Positions 52,620-61,223 are shown, numbered from the stretch's first letter. The stretch: DNA of 64,000 nt from Pseudomonadota bacterium (GCA_018240595.1 JAFEFL010000045.1:1-64000); one strand, 5' to 3'. Notes: generated from the letters alone by a model not told the origin. Program-made: numbers and translations.

Positions 52620-53426
52620 CTACTTGCGCGCGGTCACGACGAAGGCCCGGATGTTTCCTTCAATCGGTCCGGTGCCGTATTTCTTCTCGACCGCCTCGGT
52701 CGCGTGAACGATCGCGGCCTGCATGCCCGGCGCGCCGCGCGTTTCGATTTCCGGCTTCAGCGGCGAGCCCTCGAAATACGCGTGGACGGCCGCCCGCGCG
52801 GACGCGGCACGAGCGACGGCGTCCACGGTGTCGATCGTCACGTTCGTAAAGCCGGCGGCATTCACCTCGCGGCGGATGACGTCGTGATCGTAATAGCCGT
52901 GCGGCGTGCGCTGCATGAAGCGCGGCGGGTCCTGCGGAAAGATGTTCGCCAAGGCGTTCACAGCCGTGTTGACCGGTTCATTGGTCTCGATCCTGTCCCA
53001 GACGCTGAACAAATAGGTGCCGCCGGGTTTCAGGACACGGCGGGCCTCGCTGTAACCCTTAACCTTGTCAGGAAAGAACATGGCGCCGAACTGGCAGACC
53101 ACGGCGTCGAAATCCGCATCGGCAAACGGCAGCGCGAGCGCGTCGGCGGTGCGCCACTCGATGCGGGAATCGTTCTGGCGGCTCCTGGCGCGTTCGATCA
53201 TCGGTCCGTTCAGGTCGGTCGCGACGATCTCGGCCGCCGGCAGCGCCGCGGCAACGGCCCGTGTGACCGCGCCAGTTCCTGCGGCAATTTCCAGGATCCG
53301 TTTGGGAGCAATCGATTGAAGCCGCCGCGCCATATCGGCGGCATAGGGCTCGAAGATCAGCGGAACGAGTTGAGAGTCGTAGATCTCGGGGATCGAGCCG
53401 ACGAATTTCGTGTCCACTGTTGCCAT
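52620..53426 (-). CDS. Class I SAM-dependent methyltransferase
   Basis: A 268-residue UbiE/MenG-like methyltransferase. Motif I is ILEIAAGTGAVTRAVA, the acidic post-I residue lies in IVATDLNGPMIERA, and motif II is FDAVVCQFGAMFFPD. VLKPGGTYLFSVWDR is motif III. The substrate is unknown. Its stop codon lies directly against the stop of the convergent GMC gene, with no base between them. An isolated gene with no operon partner; the E1 gene upstream is 46 bp away on the same strand. Confidence 0.88.
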   Translation of the reverse strand: MATVDTKFVGSIPEIYDSQLVPLIFEPYAADMARRLQSIAPKRILEIAAGTGAVTRAVAAALPAAEIVATDLNGPMIERARSRQNDSRIEWRTADALALPFADADFDAVVCQFGAMFFPDKVKGYSEARRVLKPGGTYLFSVWDRIETNEPVNTAVNALANIFPQDPPRFMQRTPHGYYDHDVIRREVNAAGFTNVTIDTVDAVARAASARAAVHAYFEGSPLKPEIETRGAPGMQAAIVHATEAVEKKYGTGPIEGNIRAFVVTARK

Positions 53427-53472
53427 CGATAGCTCCCGTGTTTCGGCGCGTTACGCTGCGCCGAAAGCAGTG

Positions 53473-55863
53473 CTACGGCAAGACCTTGAGGTGCCGGATC
53501 GGCCGGCCCGGCGCGATCGCCTGCGCGGCGGCGATGATTGCATTGGTGTCGATGCCGTAGTGCTTATAAAGGTCGGCGAGGGACCCGGTCTGGCCGAAAT
53601 GCTCGACGCCGAGGCCACGCGTGCGATGGCCGAGCACGGCGCCCAGCCACGACAGCGTCGCCGGATGGCCATCGACCACGCTGACGATGCCGCAGTGCGG
53701 CGGCAAATCGCCTAGCAGGCGTTCGATGTGCGAGCGCGCATGAACGAGGCCGCGTTCGCGGGCGCGCTGCGCCGCGGTCCAGCCGGCGTTGAGGCGGTCG
53801 GCCGACGTCACGGCGAGCAGGCCGATGTCGCGGCGGTCTTCCGCCATCAGGCCGACGGCGGCGATGGCTTCCGGCGCGATGGCGCCGGTGTAGGCGATGA
53901 TCACCTGGCAGTTCGGGCCCGGCTCGCGCAGCCAGTAGCCGCCGTCGATGATGTGCTGGCGCAGCGTGGGTGTCATGTCGCGCTGCATCTGTTCGATCGG
54001 CCGTGTCGACAGCCGCAGGTAAACCGAGCCGCCGGTCTCGTCGCGCAGCCAGTTGTGCTCCGACTGCTCGCCGCCCGACTTCTGCATGTAGTCGAACGAC
54101 CAGCGCATGATCTCGGCGAGTTCATCGACGAAGGCCGGCTCGAACGACGCAAGCCCGTCCTGCGCCATACCAATCAGCGGCTGGGCGATCGATTGATGCG
54201 CGCCGCCTTCGCCTGCGAGCGAGATGCCGGACGGCGTTGCCACCACCATGAAGCGGGCGTCCTGGTAGCAGCCGTAATTGAGCTGATCGAGTCCACGGGC
54301 GATGAACGGATCGTACAAGGTGCCGATCGGCAGCAGCCGCACGCCGTTGATCGAATGCGACAGGCCGAGCGCCGATAGATTTATGAAGAGGTTCGACTCG
54401 GCAATGCCGAGCTCGATGTGCTGGCCCTTCGGCGAGAACTCCCAATTGAAGGTCGAGGGAATCTGTTCGCTCTTGAAGGTGTCGGCCATCGCCTCGCGCG
54501 CGAACAGGCCGCGGCGGTTCACCCACGGGCCGAGATTGGTCGAGACCGTGACGTCGGGCGACGTCGTGACAATGCGCTGGGCAAACTCACTGTCGCCGCG
54601 GGCGATCTCGTGGAGAATGGCGCCGAAGCCGGTCTGCGTCGCCATCGTGGCCTGAATGGTGACATTCAGTTTCTCCGGCACCGGAATGGCCGGCGCGGTC
54701 AGGCGGCGCTCGCCGCCGGAGACGAACGGCACCTTGTCGAGGAACGCCTGCAAGGCGTCCGCATTGTCGAGACCTTCGAACTTGTCCCATTCGTGGCCCG
54801 GCCGCACCGCCATCTTGGCGCGGAAGCCTTCCATCTGCGCCGGCGTCATCAGGCCGGCGTGGTTGTCCTTGTGGCCGGCCATCGGCAGGCCGAAGCCCTT
54901 CACCGTGTAGCAGATGAAGCAGGTCGGCTTTTCCGGATCGGCGCCATGGAAGGCCTCGAGCAGCGCCGGCAAGTCGTGGCCGCCGAGATTGTTCATCAGC
55001 GCCGCGAGTTCGTCATCGCTGCGCTTCTCGATCAATTTCGACACCGGACCCTGGTCGCCGATCTCGTCATTGAGCCGCTTGCGCCAGGCGGCGCCGCCGG
55101 CGAACACCAGCGCCGAATAGAGCGGGTTCGGGCAGGTGTCGATCCAGGCTTTAAGCTTGTCGCCGCCGGGCTCCTTGAAGGCCGCCTGCTGCAGCGAGCC
55201 GTATTTCACGATGGCGACGTTCCAGCCGAAATTCTTGAACAGCTGCTCGTAGCGCTCCCACAGCCCCTCGCGCACCACGGCATCGAGGCTCTGGCGGTTG
55301 TAGTCGATGACCCACCAGCAATTGCGCAGGCCCTGCTTCCAGCCGTCGAGCAGCGCTTCGAAGATGTTGCCTTCATCGAGCTCGGCGTCGCCGACCAGCG
55401 CCACCATGCGGCCTTCGGGGCGATCCTTGCCCCAGCCATGCGCGCGCACGTAATCCTGCGTCAGCGACGAGAACAAGGTCTGCGCCACGCCGAGGCCGAC
55501 CGAGCCGGTCGAGAAGTCGACGTCGTCGGTGTCCTTGGTGCGCGAGGGATAGCTCTGCGCGCCCTTGTAGCCGCGGAAGGCTTCCATCTTGTCGCGGGTC
55601 TGTTTGCCGAACAGATACTGGATGGCGTGATAGATCGGCGAGGCGTGCGGCTTGACCGCGACGCGGTCCTGCGGCCGCAGCACGTCGAAATACAGCGCGG
55701 TCATGATGGTGGCGAGCGAGGCGCTCGAGGCCTGATGGCCGCCCACTTTAAGGCCGTCGTTGTTCTCGCGGATGTGGTTGGCGTTGTGGATCATCCAGCT
55801 CGCCAGCCACAGCACCTTGCGCTCGAGGGCACCGAGGGATTTCAAATCTATCGCGCGGGCCAC
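53473..55863 (-). CDS. Homodimeric 2-oxoacid dehydrogenase E1 (AceE/MdeB-like transketolase family)
   Basis: A 796-residue ThDP enzyme resembling homodimeric pyruvate dehydrogenase E1 and MdeB, the 2-oxobutyrate dehydrogenase E1 of pseudomonads. It has NHIRENNDGLKVGGHQASSA near the N-terminus, ThDP motif VGDAELDEGNIFEALLDGW ending VIDYNRQ, and EFSPKGQHIELGIAESNLF in the second domain. The start is GTG 55863, with GGAG 7 nt upstream; translation of the sequence further upstream only reads through a palindromic repeat. It is divergent from an Lrp regulator, as mdeB is next to mdeR. AceE is larger (887 aa). Confidence 0.85.
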   Translation of the reverse strand: MARAIDLKSLGALERKVLWLASWMIHNANHIRENNDGLKVGGHQASSASLATIMTALYFDVLRPQDRVAVKPHASPIYHAIQYLFGKQTRDKMEAFRGYKGAQSYPSRTKDTDDVDFSTGSVGLGVAQTLFSSLTQDYVRAHGWGKDRPEGRMVALVGDAELDEGNIFEALLDGWKQGLRNCWWVIDYNRQSLDAVVREGLWERYEQLFKNFGWNVAIVKYGSLQQAAFKEPGGDKLKAWIDTCPNPLYSALVFAGGAAWRKRLNDEIGDQGPVSKLIEKRSDDELAALMNNLGGHDLPALLEAFHGADPEKPTCFICYTVKGFGLPMAGHKDNHAGLMTPAQMEGFRAKMAVRPGHEWDKFEGLDNADALQAFLDKVPFVSGGERRLTAPAIPVPEKLNVTIQATMATQTGFGAILHEIARGDSEFAQRIVTTSPDVTVSTNLGPWVNRRGLFAREAMADTFKSEQIPSTFNWEFSPKGQHIELGIAESNLFINLSALGLSHSINGVRLLPIGTLYDPFIARGLDQLNYGCYQDARFMVVATPSGISLAGEGGAHQSIAQPLIGMAQDGLASFEPAFVDELAEIMRWSFDYMQKSGGEQSEHNWLRDETGGSVYLRLSTRPIEQMQRDMTPTLRQHIIDGGYWLREPGPNCQVIIAYTGAIAPEAIAAVGLMAEDRRDIGLLAVTSADRLNAGWTAAQRARERGLVHARSHIERLLGDLPPHCGIVSVVDGHPATLSWLGAVLGHRTRGLGVEHFGQTGSLADLYKHYGIDTNAIIAAAQAIAPGRPIRHLKVLP

Positions 55864-55881
55864 GGCGAATCTCCGTTTGTT

Positions 55882-55965
55882 GTCGTCCCCGCGAAGGCGG
55901 GGACCCATAATCCCAGCGCTAACGAGAGGGCACAGCGTATGGGTCCCCGCCTTCGCGGGGACGAC
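55882..55965. repeat. Composite palindromic repeat, copy D (perfect 28-bp inverted repeat)
   Basis: Arms 55882-55909 and 55938-55965 are exact reverse complements over 28 bp, starting GTCGTCCCCGCGAAGGCGGG, with a 28-nt spacer. Each arm is itself a hairpin (CCCCGC-gaag-GCGGGG). It lies 18 bp upstream of the E1 start, between that gene and the divergent lrp gene, so it is within the leader or promoter of at least one of them. Confidence 0.9.
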
Positions 55966-56071
55966 GGCTGCAATAGTGCGCTTTTGGCCATGGCGATGCC
56001 TGCCAAAACGCGCTATCGTAGGCATCGATATTGGCGGATTATGCCAAATTCATGCACTATGAAGGCGGCTT

Positions 56072-56551
56072 ATGCCAACCTCAAAACTCGACGCCATCGA
56101 CCGCAGGATTCTCAACCTGCTGCAGGCCGATGGCCGCATGAGCATCAACGATCTCGCCGCGCAGGTCGGGCTGTCGCCATCGCCCTGCCTGCGCCGTGTC
56201 CGGCTGCTGGAGAAGGCCGGCGTCATCAATCGTTATGTCGCGGTGCTCGACCAGCGCGCGGTCGGCCTGCCGGTGTCGGTGTTCATCTCGATCAAGCTCG
56301 ACAAGCAGCGCGAGGAAATGCTCGACCGCTTCGGCAAGACCATTTCGCGCTGGCCGGAAGTGCTGGAGTGCTACCTGATGACGGGGCAGCGCGACTACCT
56401 GCTGCGCGTCGTCGTGCCGGACCTGCCGAGCTACGAGCGCTTTCTCAAGACCAAGCTGACGCGGCTCGACGGCATCGCTTCGATCGAGTCGAGCTTCGCG
56501 CTGGAGCAGGTGAAGTACACCAACGTGCTGCCGATGGACGCCGGCGCCTAG
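56072..56551 (+). CDS. Lrp/AsnC-family transcriptional regulator
   Basis: A 159-residue Lrp protein. The N-terminal HTH is LDAIDRRILNLLQADGRMSI with recognition helix VGLSPSPCLRRVRLLEKAG. The C-terminal RAM/AsnC effector domain follows, including YLMTGQRDYLLRVVVPDL. Lrp proteins bind amino acids and often control a divergent catabolic gene, here the AceE/MdeB-like E1. Its stop overlaps by 4 bp (CTAG) the stop of the convergent mepA gene. Confidence 0.9.
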   Translation: MPTSKLDAIDRRILNLLQADGRMSINDLAAQVGLSPSPCLRRVRLLEKAGVINRYVAVLDQRAVGLPVSVFISIKLDKQREEMLDRFGKTISRWPEVLECYLMTGQRDYLLRVVVPDLPSYERFLKTKLTRLDGIASIESSFALEQVKYTNVLPMDAGA

Positions 56552-58008
56552 TCGTTCTTCTGTGCCGCGGTCAGCGGCTTGTCAGGCGCGGCGAGCACCG
56601 TCTTGCAGGCCGGGGGTAGGTCCGCGAGCGTGATCGCCTTCGGCGGCTTGGCGTTCGGGTTCGGCGGCTTCGGCTTCGGATGCAGCACGCGATCCGAGAA
56701 CCAGTAGTCGAGCGCCTTGCCGCAGCCGTCGCTCTCCGGCACCGCCGGCTGCTTGCGGCAGTTCGGCGAATCCGGCGGGCAGGCGAGGCGGACATGAATG
56801 TGGTCGTGGTGGCCGTACCAGGGCCGCACCTTGTCCATCCATTCCGGATGCTTGGCGCCTTGCATCCGGCACATTTCCTTCTTGATCGCGGCGTTCACCA
56901 GGACGCGTTCGACGCCGGGCTGTTCGGCGGCGACGCGGATGAAGTCGTAGTGCTGCGGCGTCCAGGTCTTCGGATTGATGTTCTTCCAGTCGGCGGAGAC
57001 GAGATTGATCGCGGAGGTCTTCTCGCGCTCTTCGCTCGACAGCGTGTGGTTCGGCATCGGCATGAACCAGACGTCGACGTCGAGGCCGATCTGGTGGCTG
57101 AGATGACCGAACGGCAGCGGGCCGCCGCGCGGCTGTGCCATGTCGCCGATGAGAATGCCGTGCCAGCCGGTGGCCTTGGCGGCGGCGGGGGCAAAGCGTT
57201 CGAGGAAGCGTACGAGATTGGGGTGGCCCCACATGCGGTTGCGCGAAATGCGCATCACCTGCCAGGTCGGCCCGTTGACCGGCAATGCGACGCCGCCCTG
57301 CAGGCAGCCGCGTGGGTAGTAGCCGATCGCCATGGCCTTACCGAGGCTCGGCAGCTTCTCGGCGGCGAACAGCTTCTTCGCCGGGATCGTCGTGTCGCCC
57401 TTGATTGCCTGCTCGATGATGGCGGGCTTGTCCTGCGGCACGGGTGCCAGCGCGGCAACGGCAGGTGCCGGTGTCGGGGCCGGCGCGGCGATGGGGGGCG
57501 CGGCCGGCACGGGCGCAACGGCCACGGGCGCAGCCGGCGCGGGCTCGGCCTTCGGCGGCTCGGCGGTGACCGGCGGCGCGGGCGGCGGCGGCGTGATCGC
57601 GACGGATTTTTCCGGAGCGGGTGGCGGAGCAGACTCAGCAGGCGCAGCAGCGGGCGGCGGCGCTGCCGCAGGCGCGGTGACGACGGGAGCGGGCGCCGCT
57701 TCGGGTTTCGGCGCCGGCGCAGCGGCGCTCGATGCCTGCGGCGCCGGCCCGGCGTCGGCGACTTTCGGCTGCTGCGGCGGCGTGCTGGACATCGCGGTGC
57801 CGGGCCTCGGCATCATCGCGACAGGCGGCGGCGCCTTGGCGGCGGGCGAAGCATCGCCGGCGGGCGTTGTTTGTGCCGGCTTGTTGGCGCTCGCAGTGAA
57901 TTCCGGCGCCGGGGCCTCGCCCGGGCGTTGGTTCATGCCGCCAAGCGCCCACACGCCCGCGGCAAGCGCCGCGGCGCAGACGGCAATGATGGCGGCCGGT
58001 CTGTTCAT
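56548..58008 (-). CDS. mepA: Penicillin-insensitive murein endopeptidase with long Pro/Ala linker
   Basis: A 486-residue MepA (peptidase M74). It cleaves D-Ala-meso-DAP cross-links in peptidoglycan. An N-terminal anchor helix is at about 5-25. A very Pro/Ala-rich low-complexity region (about 40-200) follows, then the catalytic domain from about 215, with zinc-site segments GHLSHQIGLDVDVWF and WYGHHDHIHVRLACP. E. coli MepA is 274 aa, so the extra length is the linker, which probably spans the periplasm to reach the wall. Divergent from an L,D-transpeptidase gene. Confidence 0.9.
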   Translation of the reverse strand: MNRPAAIIAVCAAALAAGVWALGGMNQRPGEAPAPEFTASANKPAQTTPAGDASPAAKAPPPVAMMPRPGTAMSSTPPQQPKVADAGPAPQASSAAAPAPKPEAAPAPVVTAPAAAPPPAAAPAESAPPPAPEKSVAITPPPPAPPVTAEPPKAEPAPAAPVAVAPVPAAPPIAAPAPTPAPAVAALAPVPQDKPAIIEQAIKGDTTIPAKKLFAAEKLPSLGKAMAIGYYPRGCLQGGVALPVNGPTWQVMRISRNRMWGHPNLVRFLERFAPAAAKATGWHGILIGDMAQPRGGPLPFGHLSHQIGLDVDVWFMPMPNHTLSSEEREKTSAINLVSADWKNINPKTWTPQHYDFIRVAAEQPGVERVLVNAAIKKEMCRMQGAKHPEWMDKVRPWYGHHDHIHVRLACPPDSPNCRKQPAVPESDGCGKALDYWFSDRVLHPKPKPPNPNAKPPKAITLADLPPACKTVLAAPDKPLTAAQKND

Positions 58009-58138
58009 GACGGCGGCGATTTAAGCGATTTCCCCGCCGGGTGTCAGGTTAATTGCGCGGCATGGTTTAGGCGGAACCGGTGCCTGGCGGCGATACGGCG
58101 CATCACGAAAACGTAAGCTGCGCCAAAGGCTTTTATGG

Positions 58139-58153
58139 TTAACGAAAGCTTTA
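58139..58153 (+). promoter_or_regulatory. CtrA-like binding site upstream of L,D-transpeptidase
   Basis: TTAACGAAAGCTTTA fits TTAA-N7-TTAA with one mismatch (TTTA for TTAA), and the left half reads GGTTAAC. It lies 73 bp before the transpeptidase start, in the 217-bp gap shared with mepA, and could serve both. CtrA is the alphaproteobacterial cell-cycle regulator; envelope genes are frequent targets. Confidence 0.45.
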
Positions 58154-58225
58154 CAAGGCCCCGCCCGATGGGCGATCCTTGGGTTCTGGGGAGTATTCCA
58201 GTGCCTGCCTGGAAAGGGGAATGTC

Positions 58226-59080
58226 ATGCGTAGCGCGCGGGTTGCGGCGGCAGTCGCCGCGTCTTTCATGTTGGCGCCGATCCTTGCCACACCATCTCCG
58301 GCACGCGCCGACATCCGCATCACCGTCAGCAAGGCTGATCAGCGCGTATCCGTCGATGTCGACGGCACCGAGCGTTACCGCTGGCCGGTCTCCACCGGAC
58401 GGCGCGGCTACGCCACGCCGGCGGGCTCGTTCCGTCCGATCCGTATGGAGAAGAGCTGGTACTCGCGCAAATACGACTGGGCGCCGATGCCGCATGCGAT
58501 CTTCTTCTACAAGGGCTATGCCATGCACGGCACCGTCGAGGAGCGCCGGCTCGGCCAGGCTGCGTCGCACGGCTGCGTGCGCCTGAGCCGCGTCAATGCC
58601 ACGACCCTGTTCGCGCTGCTGCGCGAGCGCGGCAAGGGCAGCGCGCGCATCGAGGTGATCGACGGCCGTTTGCCGGCGCCGCTGGTCGATCCGAGGCTGA
58701 ACATCGCCGAAGTTAAATCGTCGCTGCGTGGCGAAAGCCGGGACGTTGCCAAAGCCGAGAAGGTCGAAGCCAAGGTCGATACCAAGGCCGAAGCCAAGAC
58801 CGAAGCCAAGACCGAAGCCGCGCCCGTCATCATCAAGGCTGCCGTGAAGCCCGATGCCGACATCCCGCTGCCGCGTGCCGCCATGCGGCTGGCGACGGCC
58901 GACGTCGCGTCGCTGCCGCCGAAGGCGCGCATCATCGCGGCGACGCCGCGGGCCGAAAAAGCGCATATCGAGATCGTGCGCGGCGGGCCGTTCACGTCCG
59001 TTGGCGACGAGGCGGCGGTGATGCGCGGCCGCGAAGCCTGGCTGCGCAGCCTCGACCGCAAATACGGGATCGTGCGCTAA
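58226..59080 (+). CDS. L,D-transpeptidase (YkuD domain), first of two
   Basis: A 284-residue exported protein. A signal peptide covers about 1-28 (SPARA). The YkuD domain is at about 29-150 with catalytic His-Gly-Cys in ASHGCVRLSRVNATTLF. IRITVSKADQRVSVDVDG and RYRWPVSTGRRGYATPAG are typical. It forms 3-3 cross-links or attaches proteins to peptidoglycan. The tail has imperfect charged repeats (VEAKVDTKAEAKTEAKTEA), probably a flexible spacer. A paralogue follows after 64 bp. Confidence 0.9.
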   Translation: MRSARVAAAVAASFMLAPILATPSPARADIRITVSKADQRVSVDVDGTERYRWPVSTGRRGYATPAGSFRPIRMEKSWYSRKYDWAPMPHAIFFYKGYAMHGTVEERRLGQAASHGCVRLSRVNATTLFALLRERGKGSARIEVIDGRLPAPLVDPRLNIAEVKSSLRGESRDVAKAEKVEAKVDTKAEAKTEAKTEAAPVIIKAAVKPDADIPLPRAAMRLATADVASLPPKARIIAATPRAEKAHIEIVRGGPFTSVGDEAAVMRGREAWLRSLDRKYGIVR

Positions 59081-59144
59081 CCAAGACTTGCGATCGCGGC
59101 ATTCCGCTTCGGCAAATCGCGGTAAACCGACCGAGGAGTAAGTC

Positions 59145-59792
59145 ATGCGTCTTCTCGCCTTTATCGCAGCCGTTGGAATTTTGGTGCTCGCCGGCCAGCC
59201 GGCCCGCGCCGCGATCCTGATCACCGTCGACAAGTCGACGCAGCAGCTCACGGTTAACGTCGACGGCGCGACCCGCTATCGCTGGCCGGTTTCCACCGCG
59301 CGCTGGGGCTACAACACGCCGAACGGCGTCTATCGTCCGCAGCGCCTCGAGCGGCAGTGGTATTCGCGCAAATACGACTGGTCGCCGATGCCGTATTCGA
59401 TCTTCTTCGCCGGCGGCTATGCCATTCACGGCAGCTACGAGGTTTCGCGGCTCGGCCGCCCGGCCTCGCATGGCTGCATCCGCCTGCATCCGCGCAACGC
59501 CGCCACCTTGTTCGAGCTGGTGCGGCACAACACCGGCGCGACGCGTATCGAGGTCGTCGGCAGCCGGCCGGACGCCATCGTCAGCACGCGGGTGAGGAAA
59601 TATCGCGCGGCGCCGACCGAAGAGGTCGTCGAACGCGGCCGGGTTCAAATCGAACATCGCGTGTCGCGCCGCCGCGTCGATGCGGAGGAGCGTGCGGTGC
59701 GCCGCGCGCTACGGCAGGACGCCAGCTTCGAACAGATCTTCAACGAACGCCCGCGCTACCGGGCAAAGCGCGCGCAGCGGGATGATTTCTAA
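59145..59792 (+). CDS. L,D-transpeptidase (YkuD domain), second of two
   Basis: A 215-residue protein with signal peptide 1-22 (GQPARA). The YkuD domain follows (ILITVDKSTQQLTVNVDGAT, catalytic ASHGCIRLHPRNAATLF). It is close to the preceding gene over the whole catalytic region, indicating tandem duplication. The C-terminal tail is Arg-rich and lacks the Lys/Glu repeats of its neighbour. SD GAGGAG before ATG 59145. Extracytoplasmic peptidoglycan remodelling. Confidence 0.9.
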   Translation: MRLLAFIAAVGILVLAGQPARAAILITVDKSTQQLTVNVDGATRYRWPVSTARWGYNTPNGVYRPQRLERQWYSRKYDWSPMPYSIFFAGGYAIHGSYEVSRLGRPASHGCIRLHPRNAATLFELVRHNTGATRIEVVGSRPDAIVSTRVRKYRAAPTEEVVERGRVQIEHRVSRRRVDAEERAVRRALRQDASFEQIFNERPRYRAKRAQRDDF

Positions 59793-59824
59793 GGTGCATG
59801 GGTAAACTCGTTTCACCTCTCCCA

Positions 59825-59992
59825 ATCGAAGTCGGATTTATCCGACTTCGATCTTTCTAAATGCCCGAGTCGGGTAAACCCGACTTGGGGTGGGTGAGGT
59901 CGACCGCGCGATGGCGCGGGCGGGCGAGGGGTTACAAACTATCGATAGGCCCTTGCCCCCTCACCCCAACCCTCTTCCCAAAGGGGAGAGGG
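59825..59992. repeat. Composite hairpin repeat downstream of L,D-transpeptidase genes
   Basis: Several stems in series. 59825-59852 is a 12-bp perfect stem (ATCGAAGTCGGA, loop TTTA). 59868-59885 is an 8-bp stem (AGTCGGGT, loop AA). 59970-59992 is CCCTCTTCCCaaaGGGGAGAGGG. CACCTCTCCC and CCCTCACCCC blocks resemble those of the element at 4027-4157. The 240-bp gap between convergent genes holds nothing else. Confidence 0.65.
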
Positions 59993-60032
59993 AGCAGGCT
60001 GAGAATGCGGCGATCGCGCAGCGCAATGACGA

Positions 60033-60335
60033 TTAATGCCCCCGGCGCTTGCGCGTCGCCGCCGCCTTCTTCGCCGAGCGTGAGCGCGCCGCCTTGGTGC
60101 GTGAGGCCGAAGCGCGACCGCCCAATTTTCCGCCTTTGCGCGAAGAGGCGTGGCTCTCCTTCTTGCCGCGGCCGGAGCCCGACTTCTTGCCGCCGCCGGA
60201 CTCCTTGTTGACCGTCGCCCAGGCGCGGCGCTCGGCCTCCTTCTTCGAGGTGCCGCGCTTTTCGTATCCCTCTTCGATGTGCTCGGCCTTGCGCTTCTGC
60301 TTCGACGTGTAGGCCGCCTTGCTGCCGCGAGCCAT
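60033..60335 (-). CDS. Small Lys/Ser/Gly-rich basic protein (plasmid-stabilisation-like)
   Basis: A 100-residue, strongly basic protein. The first half (RKAEHIEEGYEKRGTSKKEA, then RAWATVNKESGG) matches a widespread small family often labelled plasmid stabilisation protein without functional proof. The second half is a Lys/Arg/Ser/Gly low-complexity tail like histone-H1-type nucleoid proteins. It probably binds nucleic acid. No toxin partner is adjacent, so I do not call it a toxin-antitoxin component. Confidence 0.7.
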   Translation of the reverse strand: MARGSKAAYTSKQKRKAEHIEEGYEKRGTSKKEAERRAWATVNKESGGGKKSGSGRGKKESHASSRKGGKLGGRASASRTKAARSRSAKKAAATRKRRGH

Positions 60336-60404
60336 GACGCTTCCTCCTGCATGAATGTCGCAGGGCTTGAACGCGGCAAAACGAAAGGCGGTTCCGCCGT
60401 CGTC

Positions 60405-60800
60405 TTACATCCCGGGCTCGATCGGCTTTTCGATGGCGCCGCCGCTCTCCGCCCAGTCCTTGAAGGCGCCGAGATTGACCACCTTGTCGTAGCCGAGATC
60501 CTTCAGCGCCTTGCCGGCGAGCGCCGAGCGGCCGCCGGAAGCGCAATAGACGATGATGGTCTTGTCCTTGGCGAAGTTCTTGTCGTGATAGGGCGATGCC
60601 GGATCGGCGCGGAACTCGAGCATGCCGCGGGATACGTGATGCGCGCCTTTGACCATGCCGCTCTTTTCCACTTCCGGCGCGTCGCGCACATCGACGATCA
60701 AAGCGTCGCCCTTGGCGATGAGCTCCTTGGCCTGCGCCGGCGAGACGCGCGGCACCGCGGCGTTGGCTTGCTCCATCAGGTCTTTGAGTGTGGTGGCCAT
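60405..60800 (-). CDS. Rhodanese-like domain protein
   Basis: A 131-residue single-domain rhodanese. It has PAQAKELIAKGDALIVDVRD, active-site Cys86 in IIVYCASGGRSALAG and the closing LGAFKDWAESGG. The active loop CASGGRS is canonical, so sulfur transfer is plausible. Cytoplasmic, with no signal peptide. It lies 70 bp upstream of the basic-protein gene on the same strand. Confidence 0.88.
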   Translation of the reverse strand: MATTLKDLMEQANAAVPRVSPAQAKELIAKGDALIVDVRDAPEVEKSGMVKGAHHVSRGMLEFRADPASPYHDKNFAKDKTIIVYCASGGRSALAGKALKDLGYDKVVNLGAFKDWAESGGAIEKPIEPGM

Positions 60801-60881
60801 GTCGTGATCTCCATCTGCCCTGTGTTCGGGAAAGACTAGGGCGCGCCAAGCCGCCGAGGCAAGGCGGCCGCGCGCGGCGCG

Positions 60882-61223
60882 TCAGAACAGCGCGGCGCCG
60901 AGTTCGACCTCCGTCTGCGGCGTCACGTAGATCGTCGCGCCTTGCTCGCCGGGCACGCCGAGCGTCAGCACTTCGGACGTTTCCGGCCCCATCTTGCGCG
61001 GCGCGAAGTTGACGACCGCGAGCACCTGGCGGCCGACCAGCTCGTCCTTCGCATAATGCCGGTAGGCGCCGCACGACACCCTGGTGCCGATGTCGCCACC
61101 GAAGTCGATGGTCATGCGCCAGGTCGGCTTCTTCGTCTGCGCTTCCTCGACCTTGACGATGCGGCCGACCCGGATGTCGAGCGCGTCGAAGTGCGAAAAG
61201 TCGGCAATGGGTTTGATCGTCAT
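60882..61223 (-). CDS. csaA: CsaA-type tRNA-binding protein
   Basis: A 113-residue OB-fold protein of the CsaA/tRNA-binding-domain family. LDIRVGRIVKVEEAQ opens the fold, VLAVVNFAPRKMGPETSEVL is the conserved core and VTPQTEVELGAALF ends it. Related to the C-terminal domain of MetRS; a chaperone or tRNA-binding role is known for CsaA. I prefer ATG 61223 (SD GGAAG) because the alternative ATG 61250 lies inside a dispersed-repeat tag. Using 61250 would add nine residues (MNHAQLEEF). Confidence 0.82.
   Translation of the reverse strand: MTIKPIADFSHFDALDIRVGRIVKVEEAQTKKPTWRMTIDFGGDIGTRVSCGAYRHYAKDELVGRQVLAVVNFAPRKMGPETSEVLTLGVPGEQGATIYVTPQTEVELGAALF

Noticed and set aside
55864..56025. N-terminal extension of the E1 protein through the palindrome
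   Set aside because: The extension translates the repeat; GTG 55863 has a proper SD and gives the family start.
54418..56619. Long plus-strand frame over the E1 gene
   Set aside because: Antisense shadow of the AceE/MdeB-like gene; the composition is not protein-like.
60033..60335. Toxin-antitoxin system suggested by the plasmid-stabilisation label
   Set aside because: No partner gene and a low-complexity basic tail; it looks like a nucleic-acid-binding protein.
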